A stretch of DNA of 64,000 bases from Methylomonas sp. AM2-LC (GCF_039904985.1 NZ_CP157005.1:2356001-2420000); one strand, 5' to 3'. Shown: positions 1 to 9,811, numbered from the stretch's first letter. Made by a program: numbers and translations. The notes: a model not told the origin generated them from the sequence alone.

Positions 1-1506
1 AAGCCAAAGGACAACATAACCTTGGCTGAGGGAAGGGGCTCTACTTTGTTCACGCAACCCAAGAATGGAGGATGAGGAGATTGCCATGTTGCTAGTCACT
101 CCTACGAAAATCAGGACATTACAGAGGAAGCTATATACCAAGGCCAAGCAAGAACCAGCCTATCGTTTTTACGCGCTTTACGACAAGATATACCGGGAAG
201 ATGTCCTCTATCACGCCTGGTGTCTGGTTAGAGCTAATAAGGGAAGTCCCGGCGTTGACGGGATAAGCTTTGAAGCCATAGAGCATGTAATTGGGTTAGA
301 TAAGTTTTTGTTGGAACTTGTCCATGATCTGAAAGAAAAGACCTACCGAGCCCAGCCAGTCCGGCGCGTTATGATTCCTAAAGCGGATGGTAGTTTAAGA
401 CCGCTGGGGATTCCGACGATACGTGACCGGGTGGCGCAAATGGCGGTTAAACTTGTCATTGAGCCCATATTCGAAGCAGACTTCTGTCCGAATTCGTATG
501 GATTCAGACCAAAGAAATCGGCGCATGATGCGGTGGATGACATTGCCAATGCGCTATGGGCGGGTTATACACAAGTCATAGATGCTGATTTGACGAAATA
601 TTTCGACAGCATACCGCATGCAAAGCTGATGGCAGTGGTTGCAGAACGCATTGTTGATGGTGAGATTCTCGCACTGATCAAGCAATGGCTGAAAGCCCCC
701 GTGATTGGTAATGATGAAAACGGTAAGAGGAAGGTGTTGGGTGGTGGAAAAGCCAATCGTAAAGGAACGCCGCAAGGTGGTGTAATCTCCCCGCTATTGG
801 CAAACTGCTACCTACATATTCTTGACCGGATATGGCAACGACATCAGCTCAAAGGCAAATTAAAAGCGCAGTTGGTGAGATATGCCGATGACTTTGTTGT
901 GTTGTGTAGAAAGGATGTTGAAACACCCATGTTGGTTGTAAAGCAAGTGCTGGAAAGATTAGGTCTTACCCTGAACGAATCCAAAACGCACATTGTTGAC
1001 GCTACCCAATCAAGCTTCAATTTCTTGGGATTTTCAATCAGAATGAGCCAAGGAAGGCGAACAGGCAAGCCATACCCGCATGTCTGCCCATCAGCTAAAT
1101 CTGCGAAGAAGATCAAGGACAAGCTGACACAGATGACGGGGCGAAATCAAACCACCCTGCCACTAGAAATTATGATCAGAAATATTAATCTAAGCCTCAG
1201 AGGTTGGACAAACTATTTCCATTATCAAAACTCTAGTCAGGTATTTGAGAAAGTTAAGGTACACGCAGAGCAACGCCTGCGTAAACACTTGATGAAACGC
1301 CATAAGATAAAAGATCGAAAGATTGGCGAAGGTCGATTTCCTAGCGTAGATTTATACAAACGCTATGGTTTATTTAAGGTTCCAGGGAAAGCTGGCTGGC
1401 GATCAGTGCATGCCTGAGTACGAAGAGCATCGGAAAGCCGTGTGCGGGAAAACTGCAAGCACGGTTTGATGAGGAGGGGTAGGCGCAAGCCTGCTCCTTA
1501 CTCTAC
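1..1506 (+). mobile_element. Group II intron, copy A (5' end lies outside window)
   Basis: This stretch is identical, as far as I can read, to the reverse complement of 39363-40868, a second copy of the same intron. It holds the maturase gene. After that come a domain V-like hairpin at about 1427-1471 (GCCGTGTGCGG / AGCACGGTTT arms) and a domain VI-like stem ending in CTCTAC at 1506. Comparing the two copies puts the 3' splice site after 1506: copy A continues CCGTTGTGACCCC and copy B continues CCATTATCCCC. From copy B the 5' end should lie about 404 bases before position 1. Self-splicing and retrohoming are known for the family; activity here is inferred from the intact reading frame and the identity of the copies. 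Confidence 0.9.
65..1417 (+). CDS. ltrA: Group II intron reverse transcriptase/maturase
   Basis: The 450-residue protein carries reverse transcriptase blocks (LGIPTIRDRVAQ, YGFRPKKSAHDAV, GTPQGGVISPLLAN) and the catalytic YADD box in LVRYADDFVVL. A maturase domain X-like region follows (about 340-430, LRGWTNYF). No HNH endonuclease zinc-finger domain is visible, as in many short bacterial maturases. Such proteins help the intron RNA fold and splice, then copy it into a DNA target. The ORF is intact and identical to the copy at 39452-40804, which suggests recent movement or gene conversion. Confidence 0.95.
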   Translation: MEDEEIAMLLVTPTKIRTLQRKLYTKAKQEPAYRFYALYDKIYREDVLYHAWCLVRANKGSPGVDGISFEAIEHVIGLDKFLLELVHDLKEKTYRAQPVRRVMIPKADGSLRPLGIPTIRDRVAQMAVKLVIEPIFEADFCPNSYGFRPKKSAHDAVDDIANALWAGYTQVIDADLTKYFDSIPHAKLMAVVAERIVDGEILALIKQWLKAPVIGNDENGKRKVLGGGKANRKGTPQGGVISPLLANCYLHILDRIWQRHQLKGKLKAQLVRYADDFVVLCRKDVETPMLVVKQVLERLGLTLNESKTHIVDATQSSFNFLGFSIRMSQGRRTGKPYPHVCPSAKSAKKIKDKLTQMTGRNQTTLPLEIMIRNINLSLRGWTNYFHYQNSSQVFEKVKVHAEQRLRKHLMKRHKIKDRKIGEGRFPSVDLYKRYGLFKVPGKAGWRSVHA

Positions 1507-1554
1507 CCGTTGTGACCCCGTTGTGTGTGTTAGTGTGTGTTAGCAACTCCGTCC

Positions 1555-4500
1555 TTAAATAACATCATAACCGCAAAGTTTCTCAAACTCATTTAACGGT
1601 ATAGGTTTACTGAGTAAATAGCCCTGATAGCTGGGGCAATGGTGAATAGTCAGAAACTGTCTTTGTTCCTCTGTTTCAACGCCTTCGGCAATCACATTTA
1701 AACCTAAACTTCTGGCCAGGGTGATGATGGTTTGTACGACCACCGCGTCATTTGCATTGTCAGGCAGGTTGCGGATAAACGACTGATCTATCTTTAGTTG
1801 ATCCAGCGGTAAACGGCTCAGGTAAGAAAGAGACGAATAGCCGGTGCCGAAATCGTCCATGGAGAAACTAACGCCTAAAGCCCTGAGTTCATGCATTTTT
1901 TGTATGGTATCTTCAACATCGTCAAGCACCAGGCTTTCGGTTAATTCCAGTTTCAGCTGCTTAGCGGGCGCATCGCTAGTTTTGAGTGCCAAACACACTT
2001 GCTCGACAAAATCGGACTGTCTAAACTGGCGCGCACTGACATTGATGGCCAACGTTAACCGACACGCCCGCGCATGGCTTTGCCAATTTTTGAGTTGAGC
2101 GCAGGCGGTTTCCAGTACCCATAAGCCGATGGGCAAGATCAAGCCGGTTTCTTCGGCTAAGGTGATAAATACAATGGGTGATATCAAGCCGCGTTCTGGA
2201 TGTCGCCATCGCAGCAGCGCTTCGGCACTGACTATACCGTGTTCGCCGTCTGCTTGTGCCTGATAATGCAGTTCAAACTGCGCTTCCTTAATTGCAGTGC
2301 GCAATTCGATCTCCAAGTTGGCTTTAGCGGCAAGTGACGCTTGCATGTTTGGATCGTAAAAGCGCAGAGTATTGCGTCCCGCAGATTTGGCTTCATACAT
2401 GGCTATATCAGCCTGTTTTAAAAGATCTTCTACCGAATTTTCGGCGTCTGCAAACAAAGTGATACCAATACTGGGGGTACTATGGTAAACATTGTCGCCG
2501 AATTTATAGGGTTGATTGAGTGTCAACAGAATTTTTTCGCAGACTTTCTGTGCTTGCGCTGCAGATTTTTCAAGATTATTGCTCAGGTTTTCCAGGATAA
2601 TCACAAACTCATCACCCCCCAATCGCGAAATGGTGTCGCCCTCGCGAATGCAGGCGCTTAAACGCTCGGCAACCATCACCAGCAAGCGGTCACCCATGTC
2701 GTGTCCACTAATATCGTTAAGCAATTTAAAGTTATCCAGATCAATAAACACCAAAGCAGAGCAGTGCAGATGGCGCGAATTGCTGCACAGACTTTGCTGA
2801 AGCCTATCTTGCAGCAGACGACGGTTTGGCAGGCGGGTCAGTGGGTCGAAGAAAGCCAGTTGTTTGATTTCCTGCTCCGCTTTTTTACGATCACTAATAT
2901 CCACTAGTATGACAACGTAATGGGTAATTTTGGCTTGAGCATTGGTCACTGCGGTAATGATGCTCCAGGCCGGGTAAATTTCTTTATTTTTGCGCTGGTT
3001 CCACACTTCGCCTTGCCAGACACTATGGCGTTGCATGCATTCCCATACAGTTTGATAAAAATTGGGATTAAGACGTTCTGCTATCAGCAAATCTGGCATT
3101 TTGCCGCACACATCGTCAGGCGTAAAACCGGTAATTTCTGTAAAGGCCCGATTAACGCGCAAAATACAGCCCTTGGCATCGGTAATAAAAATACCCTCCT
3201 GAGATTCGAAAGCAGTAGCGGCAATGCGTAGTTGTTCTGCGGCCTCATAGCGTTCGGTAATATCCTGGCGGATACCTAAAATACGGGTGACTGTGCCGTC
3301 AGTATCGGCATGGATGCTAAAGGCTTGAGCTGCTATCCAGCGATATTGTCCGTCTGCATGCCGAATACGTGCTTCGTAATGATAAGAATCGCTTTCTTTT
3401 AACAACACCTGTTTAATCTTAAATGCCACATAAGCGCGATCATCGGGATGGACTCGCTCCAGCCATTCTTCGCGATTACCGGCACTCGGTTCGTAAGTGT
3501 AGCCCAACATAGTGTAATAGGTCGCCGAAGTAAAAAATTGATCTTGCGTGACATTCCAGTCAAAGATACCGATTTGCGCGGCTTCCAAAGTTAATCGTAA
3601 ACGTTCTTCCGAAAGTTGCAGTTTCTCTGCGGCTTGTTTGCGTTCGCTGATGTCGCGCACTAGCGAAATAGACAGCTTTTGCCCTTGGTAGTGGGTGAGG
3701 GTGGTCAGAATTTCAACCGGGAATAGTCTGCCATCGCGATGCCGATGACGGCTTTCCAAAGTATAATGGCCCTTGCTCTGGGCTATCTCCCAAATGACAG
3801 CACATTCAGCCAGCGAAATATCAGGATCAATCTCTGTTAAGTTCATGCCCAGCAATTGTTCGCGGCTATAATCCAATACTTGGCAAGCTGCATCGTTGAC
3901 ATAGACGATGTCACCTTGTTCATTAAGCAGATAGGCCGCTTCGTAGGTATGATTTAAAGCATGTTCCAGCAAGCTAAGCCACTGTTGTTGTTGATTGCGT
4001 TCCAGTTTGGCGCGTAATACGCTGATGCCAAAGCTCAGATCGGCGGCCAACTTTTCCAGCAAAACGACATCACGATCAGTAAATGCCTCCGCTTTCCTAG
4101 CATAAACATTGAGCATGCCGAAGGTGATGGCGTGTTCATTTTTGAGGGGCAGGGCAATAGAGGAGGCATACCCCGCCAGTATAGAATGGTTTGGGTGGTT
4201 GGTTAACTGTTCAATATCCGCATCATCCACACCGGCCCAAGCCACGGCGCGTAGCATGTTAGCCGCAGCATCTTCGATATAGCCCACCCAGGCCAGATCG
4301 TAATTGGCTTGTTCACAGACTATACGGCAGATGTCGTTGAGCAGATTTTGTTCAGTTTCAGCGCGTAATAAGCTCTGGTTGCAGCTGCTAATGGCATTTA
4401 ACTCGGTGATATATCCATTCACCTGTTGCGTCAAGATCTGCTGATTCGCCAGCAATTGCGTATGTTCTGCCGTAATCCGCAGCCAAGCTTTATTTAGGGT

Positions 4501-4896
4501 ATTGGCTTGCAGATGGGTGGAGAACTTGGCTAGCAATTCCTCATACACTATGGGTTTATAAAGGTAATCGCTTCCGCCCACCTTAAACACACGACTTCTT
4601 TGTTCGCTAGAGCCGTTATCGAGTATAAACAGGATGGGGATGTCTTTAAAGTCGGCATGTTGTTTGATTAGCCGGCAGAATTCAAAACTGTCTTGGTTGG
4701 CTAATACTGCCGCCAGTAATATTAGATCGGGTTTTAACCGAGCTGCACATTGCAAAACGTTTTTAGTGTCCTGCTCAATAGTCACCTGGTAACCTGCAGT
4801 TTCCAGGCTTTTTAACAGAGATTGCAGAGCAACGGGTGCGTCCTCAACTATCAGCACCTGTGCATTAATCCGGTCAGTAGCCTTGTTATTATGCAT
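1555..4896 (-). CDS. Receiver-GAF-PAS-GGDEF-EAL c-di-GMP signalling protein
   Basis: A large cytoplasmic protein (about 1113 aa from the ATG at 4896; a GTG at 4938 would add 14 residues, and neither start has a clear Shine-Dalgarno). Domains in order: receiver (~12-130), GAF (~170-300), three PAS domains (~310-675), GGDEF (~685-845) and EAL (~860-1110). The GGDEF site SRLGGDEF is intact and is preceded by REGD, an RxxD product-inhibition site. The EAL domain keeps EALLRW, DDFGTGYSS and the EGVE segment. By family rules it could both make and degrade c-di-GMP. The receiver lacks its phosphoacceptor: the motif reads PDLILLAAVLANQ where Asp is expected after LL. It is a single gene transcribed toward the intron. 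Confidence 0.93.
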   Translation of the reverse strand: MHNNKATDRINAQVLIVEDAPVALQSLLKSLETAGYQVTIEQDTKNVLQCAARLKPDLILLAAVLANQDSFEFCRLIKQHADFKDIPILFILDNGSSEQRSRVFKVGGSDYLYKPIVYEELLAKFSTHLQANTLNKAWLRITAEHTQLLANQQILTQQVNGYITELNAISSCNQSLLRAETEQNLLNDICRIVCEQANYDLAWVGYIEDAAANMLRAVAWAGVDDADIEQLTNHPNHSILAGYASSIALPLKNEHAITFGMLNVYARKAEAFTDRDVVLLEKLAADLSFGISVLRAKLERNQQQQWLSLLEHALNHTYEAAYLLNEQGDIVYVNDAACQVLDYSREQLLGMNLTEIDPDISLAECAVIWEIAQSKGHYTLESRHRHRDGRLFPVEILTTLTHYQGQKLSISLVRDISERKQAAEKLQLSEERLRLTLEAAQIGIFDWNVTQDQFFTSATYYTMLGYTYEPSAGNREEWLERVHPDDRAYVAFKIKQVLLKESDSYHYEARIRHADGQYRWIAAQAFSIHADTDGTVTRILGIRQDITERYEAAEQLRIAATAFESQEGIFITDAKGCILRVNRAFTEITGFTPDDVCGKMPDLLIAERLNPNFYQTVWECMQRHSVWQGEVWNQRKNKEIYPAWSIITAVTNAQAKITHYVVILVDISDRKKAEQEIKQLAFFDPLTRLPNRRLLQDRLQQSLCSNSRHLHCSALVFIDLDNFKLLNDISGHDMGDRLLVMVAERLSACIREGDTISRLGGDEFVIILENLSNNLEKSAAQAQKVCEKILLTLNQPYKFGDNVYHSTPSIGITLFADAENSVEDLLKQADIAMYEAKSAGRNTLRFYDPNMQASLAAKANLEIELRTAIKEAQFELHYQAQADGEHGIVSAEALLRWRHPERGLISPIVFITLAEETGLILPIGLWVLETACAQLKNWQSHARACRLTLAINVSARQFRQSDFVEQVCLALKTSDAPAKQLKLELTESLVLDDVEDTIQKMHELRALGVSFSMDDFGTGYSSLSYLSRLPLDQLKIDQSFIRNLPDNANDAVVVQTIITLARSLGLNVIAEGVETEEQRQFLTIHHCPSYQGYLLSKPIPLNEFEKLCGYDVI

Positions 4897-5373
4897 AATT
4901 AAAACGTTTCTTAAGTAGTCACTGTTAGAGTGGCACACTAAAATTTAGATAAAATTATGAAGCAACTGAAACAATGGCTACTTCCACATTTAGAGCGTTG
5001 CTTGACATTTTTATCAAAGCAAATTTCCAGTAAACTTTACAAGTTTATTCTAGCCCGAATCAGGGCTGATAGCGAAATTAAATTATGATTGTGCTAGAAA
5101 GTTCAATATTCTGTCATTAAATAGTGATGATTTTTTTAGATTTAGTTAACAAAAACCTAAATTTCAGGAAAATAATGGCTATCCTTTGCTCTTTTCATGA
5201 AACAAATAACATTCTGTAAGATAAGCAATACGGCAGAATGGATATCGAAGCTGTGATGTTGTGATTGACACGGCGCGGGCAGGTGTGATGATACGCTTGG
5301 AGCCATACTGCATCATTAGGCTGGGTTTGCTGATGTTAACCCAGCCTGCGGACTGCAAGAGGCAGATACTGTA
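4897..5373. repeat. Intergenic space with a 30-bp hairpin
   Basis: No gene was recognised in this space. At 5318-5347 there is a perfect inverted repeat with arms AGGCTGGGTT and AACCCAGCCT around a 10-base loop. Hairpins with the same GCTGGGTTA core occur after kdsB (37020-37048) and, more loosely, near 32097. It may be a repeated palindrome also serving as a transcription end for the leftward gene at 5374. There is no U-tract. Confidence 0.5.
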
Positions 5374-5970
5374 TTAGATGTGTTTTCTTAACTCAACATC
5401 CCAATCACCGCCGCCATCACTTGCGCGACAAAAACAGCAGTGGAATTCACCGTAACCGTAGCCTTCTTTTTTAAGTTTTTTGATAACGTAAGAGAGAGTG
5501 GTGCCGTCGGAAAACCATCTGTTACGAATAGACACTACATCGTAGGGACAATTGCCCGAGGTAACCAGTTTTTCTATGGCCTCGTAATTGCTTCTGTTTT
5601 CTTTTACGGCTTGATTAGGGTCGTCTTTGATCAGCTTATTGATAGCTTTTTTGCCCATTTTTTCAGCCGCTGCACTTGCGTGGTAGCTGATAGATTTTGA
5701 CAGCTCGTAATCCGGACACTTGCTATTACCCGTGGAAATGATCTTCGAGTAGACACGGTTGCCAGCCCAGCATTTAAGAAAATCGTAATCGTTAGTGATT
5801 AATGAGTCGCCAGGTGGACAATAGAAATACACGCCGCCACCTTCAAGGTCAAAGTTCTTACCTGTAATGGTTGCACCATGCGCAATAATGATGATGCCGT
5901 TGTTGGATTTTTTGCCAGTGTCGTTCTTGGTAATGACACACAAGTGCGAACCTAAATATTTTATTCCCAT
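5374..5970 (-). CDS. Unrecognised protein, possible Stv-like domain
   Basis: The product is 198 aa. The ATG at 5970 is chosen because GAGG lies about 8 bases upstream; an in-frame GTG at 6021 has no such site. There is no signal peptide or membrane segment. Visible features are an N-terminal beta-rich stretch with IIIIAHGA and VYFYCPPGDS, and a Cys-rich tail (GEFHCCFCRAS). The AHG...FYCPPG layout recalls the putative Stv adhesin domain seen near polymorphic toxins, but this is a weak impression. Neighbours give no functional hint. The gene is real by length, start site and composition; its function is unknown. Confidence 0.6.
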   Translation of the reverse strand: MGIKYLGSHLCVITKNDTGKKSNNGIIIIAHGATITGKNFDLEGGGVYFYCPPGDSLITNDYDFLKCWAGNRVYSKIISTGNSKCPDYELSKSISYHASAAAEKMGKKAINKLIKDDPNQAVKENRSNYEAIEKLVTSGNCPYDVVSIRNRWFSDGTTLSYVIKKLKKEGYGYGEFHCCFCRASDGGGDWDVELRKHI

Positions 5971-6589
5971 TCTATTCCTCGTCAGTATTGTTTCATTGAT
6001 TCCAAATTGGCAAACTACCACAGCTAAATACCCTGTGTCGGCATTACAGCAAGCAAACGCATAGGGTACACGTTGCTTTTATGTCCACGCAGTTGTAAAA
6101 GTCATATTTATACTCAGTCTACGCACGCTACACGGTAAAGCAAAACCTATATAGGCTGTACCGACGCCAGGAGGCGCATCAATCGCGAAAACTGCGCGTT
6201 ACTAAGTTTAAAAAATTCTATAGTTCATTGATTTTAATTACAAAAAACCAAGCTGAATAATCACTTAAATGATAAGTATTAATCGCTCTTCGGCAAGGCT
6301 CCTCCGAGTGGTAACGAAACACTCAGGACCAACGGTTGTTTCATTTTCAGCCTTAGAAACTAGAAAGTAAAAAAGCTTACAACGATTAAAATAGTCAATG
6401 TTCGGAATGCTACTTTTTTTGAAATGGCTTGTCAAAATTCTTCATTAAAATTGTGGTTGTCGTAAGCTGTGTCTGCGGATAGTGTGATAAAAAATTTTCG
6501 TGGTTTGTCTAGTAAAACAACACAATAAATATTTCTGTCATAAAAACTATTTATAGTGCTGTTTTACTCTGCTGTCATACGCAACTTTT
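5971..6589. other. Intergenic region, no gene recognised
   Basis: This is AT-rich leader DNA before the gene at 6590. A GC-richer island at about 6285-6340 can form successive small hairpins (TCGG/CCGA, GAGTG/CACTC, CAA/TTG). It resembles a structured leader, but I could not match it to a known riboswitch. At 6160-6200 there is a stretch like fragments near 14920 and 29345 (GAGGCGC...ATCGCG), probably a degraded repeat. Confidence 0.35.
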
Positions 6590-6958
6590 ATGTCTGTAAT
6601 CAATTTTATCCAACACCCTGTTGTCAAGAGTCTGACTGCTGGTGTGCTGAGTGTAGCACTCGGTTTAACGTCCACACTTGCTCAGGCCAGCGCAAATAAG
6701 CCCAAGCCAGGGCAAACTTCCTCTATTTGTTACTTTAACTTGGGTCCGAAAGTGGGTCAAACTGTCGATCTGCAAGGTAAAGCCAAACCTGCGCTACTGG
6801 GCAGAGCGTGTGCAGATGGCGAAGGCAATTCCGGAATTGCGGTGCTAAGTCAGGAGGAACAAGCGGCTGAAGAGGCTGAGGAAGCCGAAGAAGCGGCCGC
6901 CAAAGCTGCGGCGCGGGTAGAAAAATTACGCCAAAAAACCGCTGCGCCTAATCAGTAA
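6590..6958 (+). CDS. Small exported protein with Ala/Glu-rich tail
   Basis: The product is 122 aa with a probable signal peptide: hydrophobic stretch VVKSLTAGVLSVALGLTSTLAQASA, cleavage near residue 34. The mature part has two cysteines (SICYF, GRACADG), which could form a disulfide. A C-terminal helix, very rich in Ala and Glu (about 88-115), is likely a coiled coil. No family was recognised. It stands alone, and a long palindromic repeat begins 17 bases after its stop. Confidence 0.65.
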   Translation: MSVINFIQHPVVKSLTAGVLSVALGLTSTLAQASANKPKPGQTSSICYFNLGPKVGQTVDLQGKAKPALLGRACADGEGNSGIAVLSQEEQAAEEAEEAEEAAAKAAARVEKLRQKTAAPNQ

Positions 6959-6974
6959 ATAGCTAATCAATCAA

Positions 6975-7107
6975 GGGAACTTCGAAAAACCTGGCTTTTG
7001 CGCTTCGAAGGGCTCAGCACGAACGGTAAATAAATACCACCGTTCGCCCTGAGCCCTTCGATACAACTCAGGAGAGCCTTGTCGAAGGGTGGTTTTTCGA
7101 AGTTCCC
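6975..7107. repeat. Palindromic repeat (MITE-like), copy 1
   Basis: The 17-bp outer arms GGGAACTTCGAAAAACC and GGTTTTTCGAAGTTCCC are perfectly complementary. The interior contains further nested arms (CGAAGGGCTCAG / CTGAGCCCTTCG type). A related shorter copy lies at 63363-63442 and a degenerate one at 32864-32913. Such TTCGAAAAACC / CCTGAGC...TTCGA palindromes recur between genes in many proteobacteria and look like non-autonomous mobile repeats. It could also terminate transcription from the gene at 6590. The remaining bases up to 7350 hold nothing recognisable. Confidence 0.8.
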
Positions 7108-7350
7108 TCAGTATTAAGATAGTTTTTTAAATAAGGTGCTAGATGGTCATTGAGGCAAGCGGTTTATGCCTCATCGCATGCTACGCAGTAGCTATTGGTG
7201 CAGTGCACTCGTTGGTCGACTTATGCAAGTTACTAATTTATTGCTGTTTTTTAAGCTTTTTTGTGTCAGTTTATGGGTGTAAGTCATCAAATTGCAATAA
7301 TGTGAAGTTAGTCTAATAAAGTTTTTTTAACTTTATTTAGGTATTTTCAC

Positions 7351-8895
7351 ATGTTCGAACTAACCCTTAACCGGTTCAAGCCAAAAAGCTTGTTGACCGC
7401 AGCGATTTCAATAAGCGCGCTGCTTAATATGGCACCTGTGTTTGCTGGCAGCACCAGTCCTGTGGTACTTACATTCTCTACCTTAGGCGATTCCAGACAA
7501 GATACTTCGGGTCCTGACGAGTCTTTGATTAATGCCAATCAAGTGGGTGTGGGCAATTGCTATTATCCAAACACCACCGGGTATTTGGCTAATCCTGGTT
7601 TAACCGGTCAAGATTGTTTGTACATGCAAAACTCCACTGCCTGGTCACGTATTATTCGTACTGTGCAAGCGCAAAAATCCAATCTGTTGTTTTTTAACGG
7701 CGACATGATCATGGGTTATGGTAAAGCAGGCGTGCCAGTTGTCAGAAATAAAGGCAGTAATGAAACTGTGATTGCCAGCCCTACAGTAAGCGATATTACC
7801 AATTCCGATTTGTTGCAAACTTATATTGAGTATGGTTTCTGGCGCGGTATGGTCGCTCCGATGATAGAAACAGGTACTTATGTAGTGCCTGTACCAGGCA
7901 ATCATGAAACCCAATGTAAACGTTGCAATAAAGCCTCTGTGGTTGAAAACGAAGCAGCCTGGGTTGCTAACATGGGTGATCTGGTGATTGATACGACACG
8001 TTTAAACACGGTGTTATCACCGATCGGTTTAAGCTTGAACACCACCACCAATCCTTGGAATGTTAACAATACACCTAGCGCCACTTATGTGAGTCCAGGT
8101 CTTACCGATGCCAATGGTAATGTATTGGTAGCAGCGGGTACAGTTAACCCAGATAAAATTAGCTCTGCGCAACAAAAACTGAGTTACTCTTTTGATGTAG
8201 GCAGCAATCACTTTGCCGTTATTAATACCGACCCAGTGGGTAATGACAGCCACGCACCTTACAACTGGTTAGATGCCGATTTGAGCAAAGCCGTTGCCGC
8301 TGGCGCTAAAAACCTGTTCGTGTTTGGTCATAAACCTGCCTATTACTATTATTATGCAGGTAGCAATGTTGCCGGAACTGGCTTAACCACTTCTTCAGCG
8401 TCTTCTTTATTTTTAACCGACGCTACAGCGGCTAACAATTTCTGGAAAGTGATCCAAAAGCATAATGCAACGTATTTCTGTGGTCATGAGCATATCTATA
8501 ATGTATCGCAACCTACTGGCAACGATGCACCTAATACAGTAAATACCACACCTTATGCGGGTCAAACCAACAATTCTTACCAAATTATCGTTGGTGCGGG
8601 CGGTTCTCCATTTGATGATTTATTATCAACCACCACTCACCCAGAAACAGTGGGTACTGCACCCGTTGCTGAAGAAACAGGTAGCGTGACACCGGTACAA
8701 AGTGACCGTATGTACTCATGGGCGAATGTATCTGTGCATGCCGATAACTCTGTAACCATCAATACCTATGGTTTTGATCCTACCGTACAGTGTAATCCAA
8801 GCCTGAATGCAACCTGTGGCAGTAACTTTAATGGTTCGATGAATGGTGCTTTAAAAACATTATCGACATTTACACTGCCTTATTCAGCTCAATAA
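7351..8895 (+). CDS. Secreted calcineurin-like metallophosphoesterase
   Basis: A 514-aa protein with an N-terminal signal peptide (hydrophobic AAISISALLNMAPVFAG, cleavage near residue 33). The metal-binding motifs of the metallophosphoesterase fold appear in order: GDSR (~47-50), FFNGDMIMG (~115), PGNHETQ (~188), FGHKPAY (~326) and FCGHEHIY (~377). These ligands normally hold two metal ions that cleave phosphate esters; the substrate cannot be told from sequence. The export signal places it in the periplasm or outside. It is followed 25 bases later by a PEP-CTERM protein gene, so the two are probably co-transcribed and may act together at the cell surface. Confidence 0.9.
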   Translation: MFELTLNRFKPKSLLTAAISISALLNMAPVFAGSTSPVVLTFSTLGDSRQDTSGPDESLINANQVGVGNCYYPNTTGYLANPGLTGQDCLYMQNSTAWSRIIRTVQAQKSNLLFFNGDMIMGYGKAGVPVVRNKGSNETVIASPTVSDITNSDLLQTYIEYGFWRGMVAPMIETGTYVVPVPGNHETQCKRCNKASVVENEAAWVANMGDLVIDTTRLNTVLSPIGLSLNTTTNPWNVNNTPSATYVSPGLTDANGNVLVAAGTVNPDKISSAQQKLSYSFDVGSNHFAVINTDPVGNDSHAPYNWLDADLSKAVAAGAKNLFVFGHKPAYYYYYAGSNVAGTGLTTSSASSLFLTDATAANNFWKVIQKHNATYFCGHEHIYNVSQPTGNDAPNTVNTTPYAGQTNNSYQIIVGAGGSPFDDLLSTTTHPETVGTAPVAEETGSVTPVQSDRMYSWANVSVHADNSVTINTYGFDPTVQCNPSLNATCGSNFNGSMNGALKTLSTFTLPYSAQ

Positions 8896-8920
8896 CGACT
8901 AGTTTTTTTCAGGAATACTT

Positions 8921-9580
8921 ATGAAAAACATATATTCATTAGCGGGCATGGCGTTATTAACGCTATCGCTTAGCCAGCAAGCCCAAGCGGATGTGCTGGT
9001 TAATACCGGCGATCCAAGCGGAAATGGTTATTTCCCTTCCACGCTGGATGGTACTGATTGGGTGGCGGCGCAGTTTACCATCAGCCAAGATCAGTATATC
9101 AACAGCATACAGGGTTATTTAATCGATAACGGTAATGCGGAAGTGGGTAATACTTTTACGATTACTGTTTACGATAGTAATCCAAGTAGTTCAAGCAGTA
9201 ACTCTATCCCGGCTATTAATGTCAATACAGCCAATCAAGAATTTACCGGTGATGCAACATTCACGGGTAATGGTTGGAATGGTTTAAGCGGTATTAATAA
9301 CAACGCTGGATTTTTTCTGGCGGCGGGTACTTATTGGGTAGCGTTTGAGATTGGTAACAATGGAAACAACGATAGCTTCCAAGGTGCCATGCCAGTTTCT
9401 ACCAGCACCCCATTAGCGGCTTATGCGGCTTACAGTGGTGGTAGTTACTATAACTACAGCTCTGCGCCAGGTAACGATATCGGTGTGCAGATCAGTTCTG
9501 TACCGGTACCACCTAGCGTGTTGTTGTTTGTGTCAGGCTTGTTTGCAGTAGGCCGGTTTGGTAAGCGTAAAGCAAGCTAA
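8921..9580 (+). CDS. PEP-CTERM-type surface protein
   Basis: A 219-aa protein with a signal peptide (MALLTLSLSQQAQA) and a C-terminal sorting tripartite: VPVPPS, a hydrophobic span LLFVSGLFAV, then basic GRFGKRK. This is the layout of PEP-CTERM substrates, which the exosortase system processes at the inner membrane. The middle part is rich in Gly, Asn and Ser and beta-prone. AGGA lies ahead of the ATG, and a strong terminator follows. Function of the mature domain is unknown; it may partner the phosphoesterase encoded just upstream. Confidence 0.85.
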   Translation: MKNIYSLAGMALLTLSLSQQAQADVLVNTGDPSGNGYFPSTLDGTDWVAAQFTISQDQYINSIQGYLIDNGNAEVGNTFTITVYDSNPSSSSSNSIPAINVNTANQEFTGDATFTGNGWNGLSGINNNAGFFLAAGTYWVAFEIGNNGNNDSFQGAMPVSTSTPLAAYAAYSGGSYYNYSSAPGNDIGVQISSVPVPPSVLLFVSGLFAVGRFGKRKAS

Positions 9581-9597
9581 GTTGGGTTGTTAGTGAT

Positions 9598-9641
9598 AAC
9601 GGCATTGCCGGGTTTAACTCACCCGCAATGCCGTTTTTTTT
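9598..9641 (+). terminator. Rho-independent terminator
   Basis: The arms ACGGCATTGCCGGGT and ACCCGCAATGCCGT form a GC-rich stem with a short loop, followed directly by eight T residues. It lies 18 bases after the PEP-CTERM gene and ends the phosphoesterase/PEP-CTERM transcription unit. Confidence 0.92.
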
Positions 9642-9811
9642 GCCCCATCCATTTTAAAGAGTTTGTAAGTTAACCCTTCATTATCAAGACAACCGCATCA
9701 CATAATAGGTAAGGACATAGGTTAGCCCGAGACCTATCCGCTAAACCAGAAGCTTAGGCTGTGATTCGTGGCTGAGATGTGTAGGATGATGGGAAAGCAT
9801 ACGCCGTAATG

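Noticed and set aside
1430..1480. A tRNA-like hairpin after the maturase gene
   Set aside because: It matches domain V of a group II intron and not a tRNA cloverleaf.
6285..6340. Possible riboswitch upstream of the small exported protein
   Set aside because: Short stems can be drawn, but the conserved bases of c-di-GMP, guanidine and other known classes were not found.
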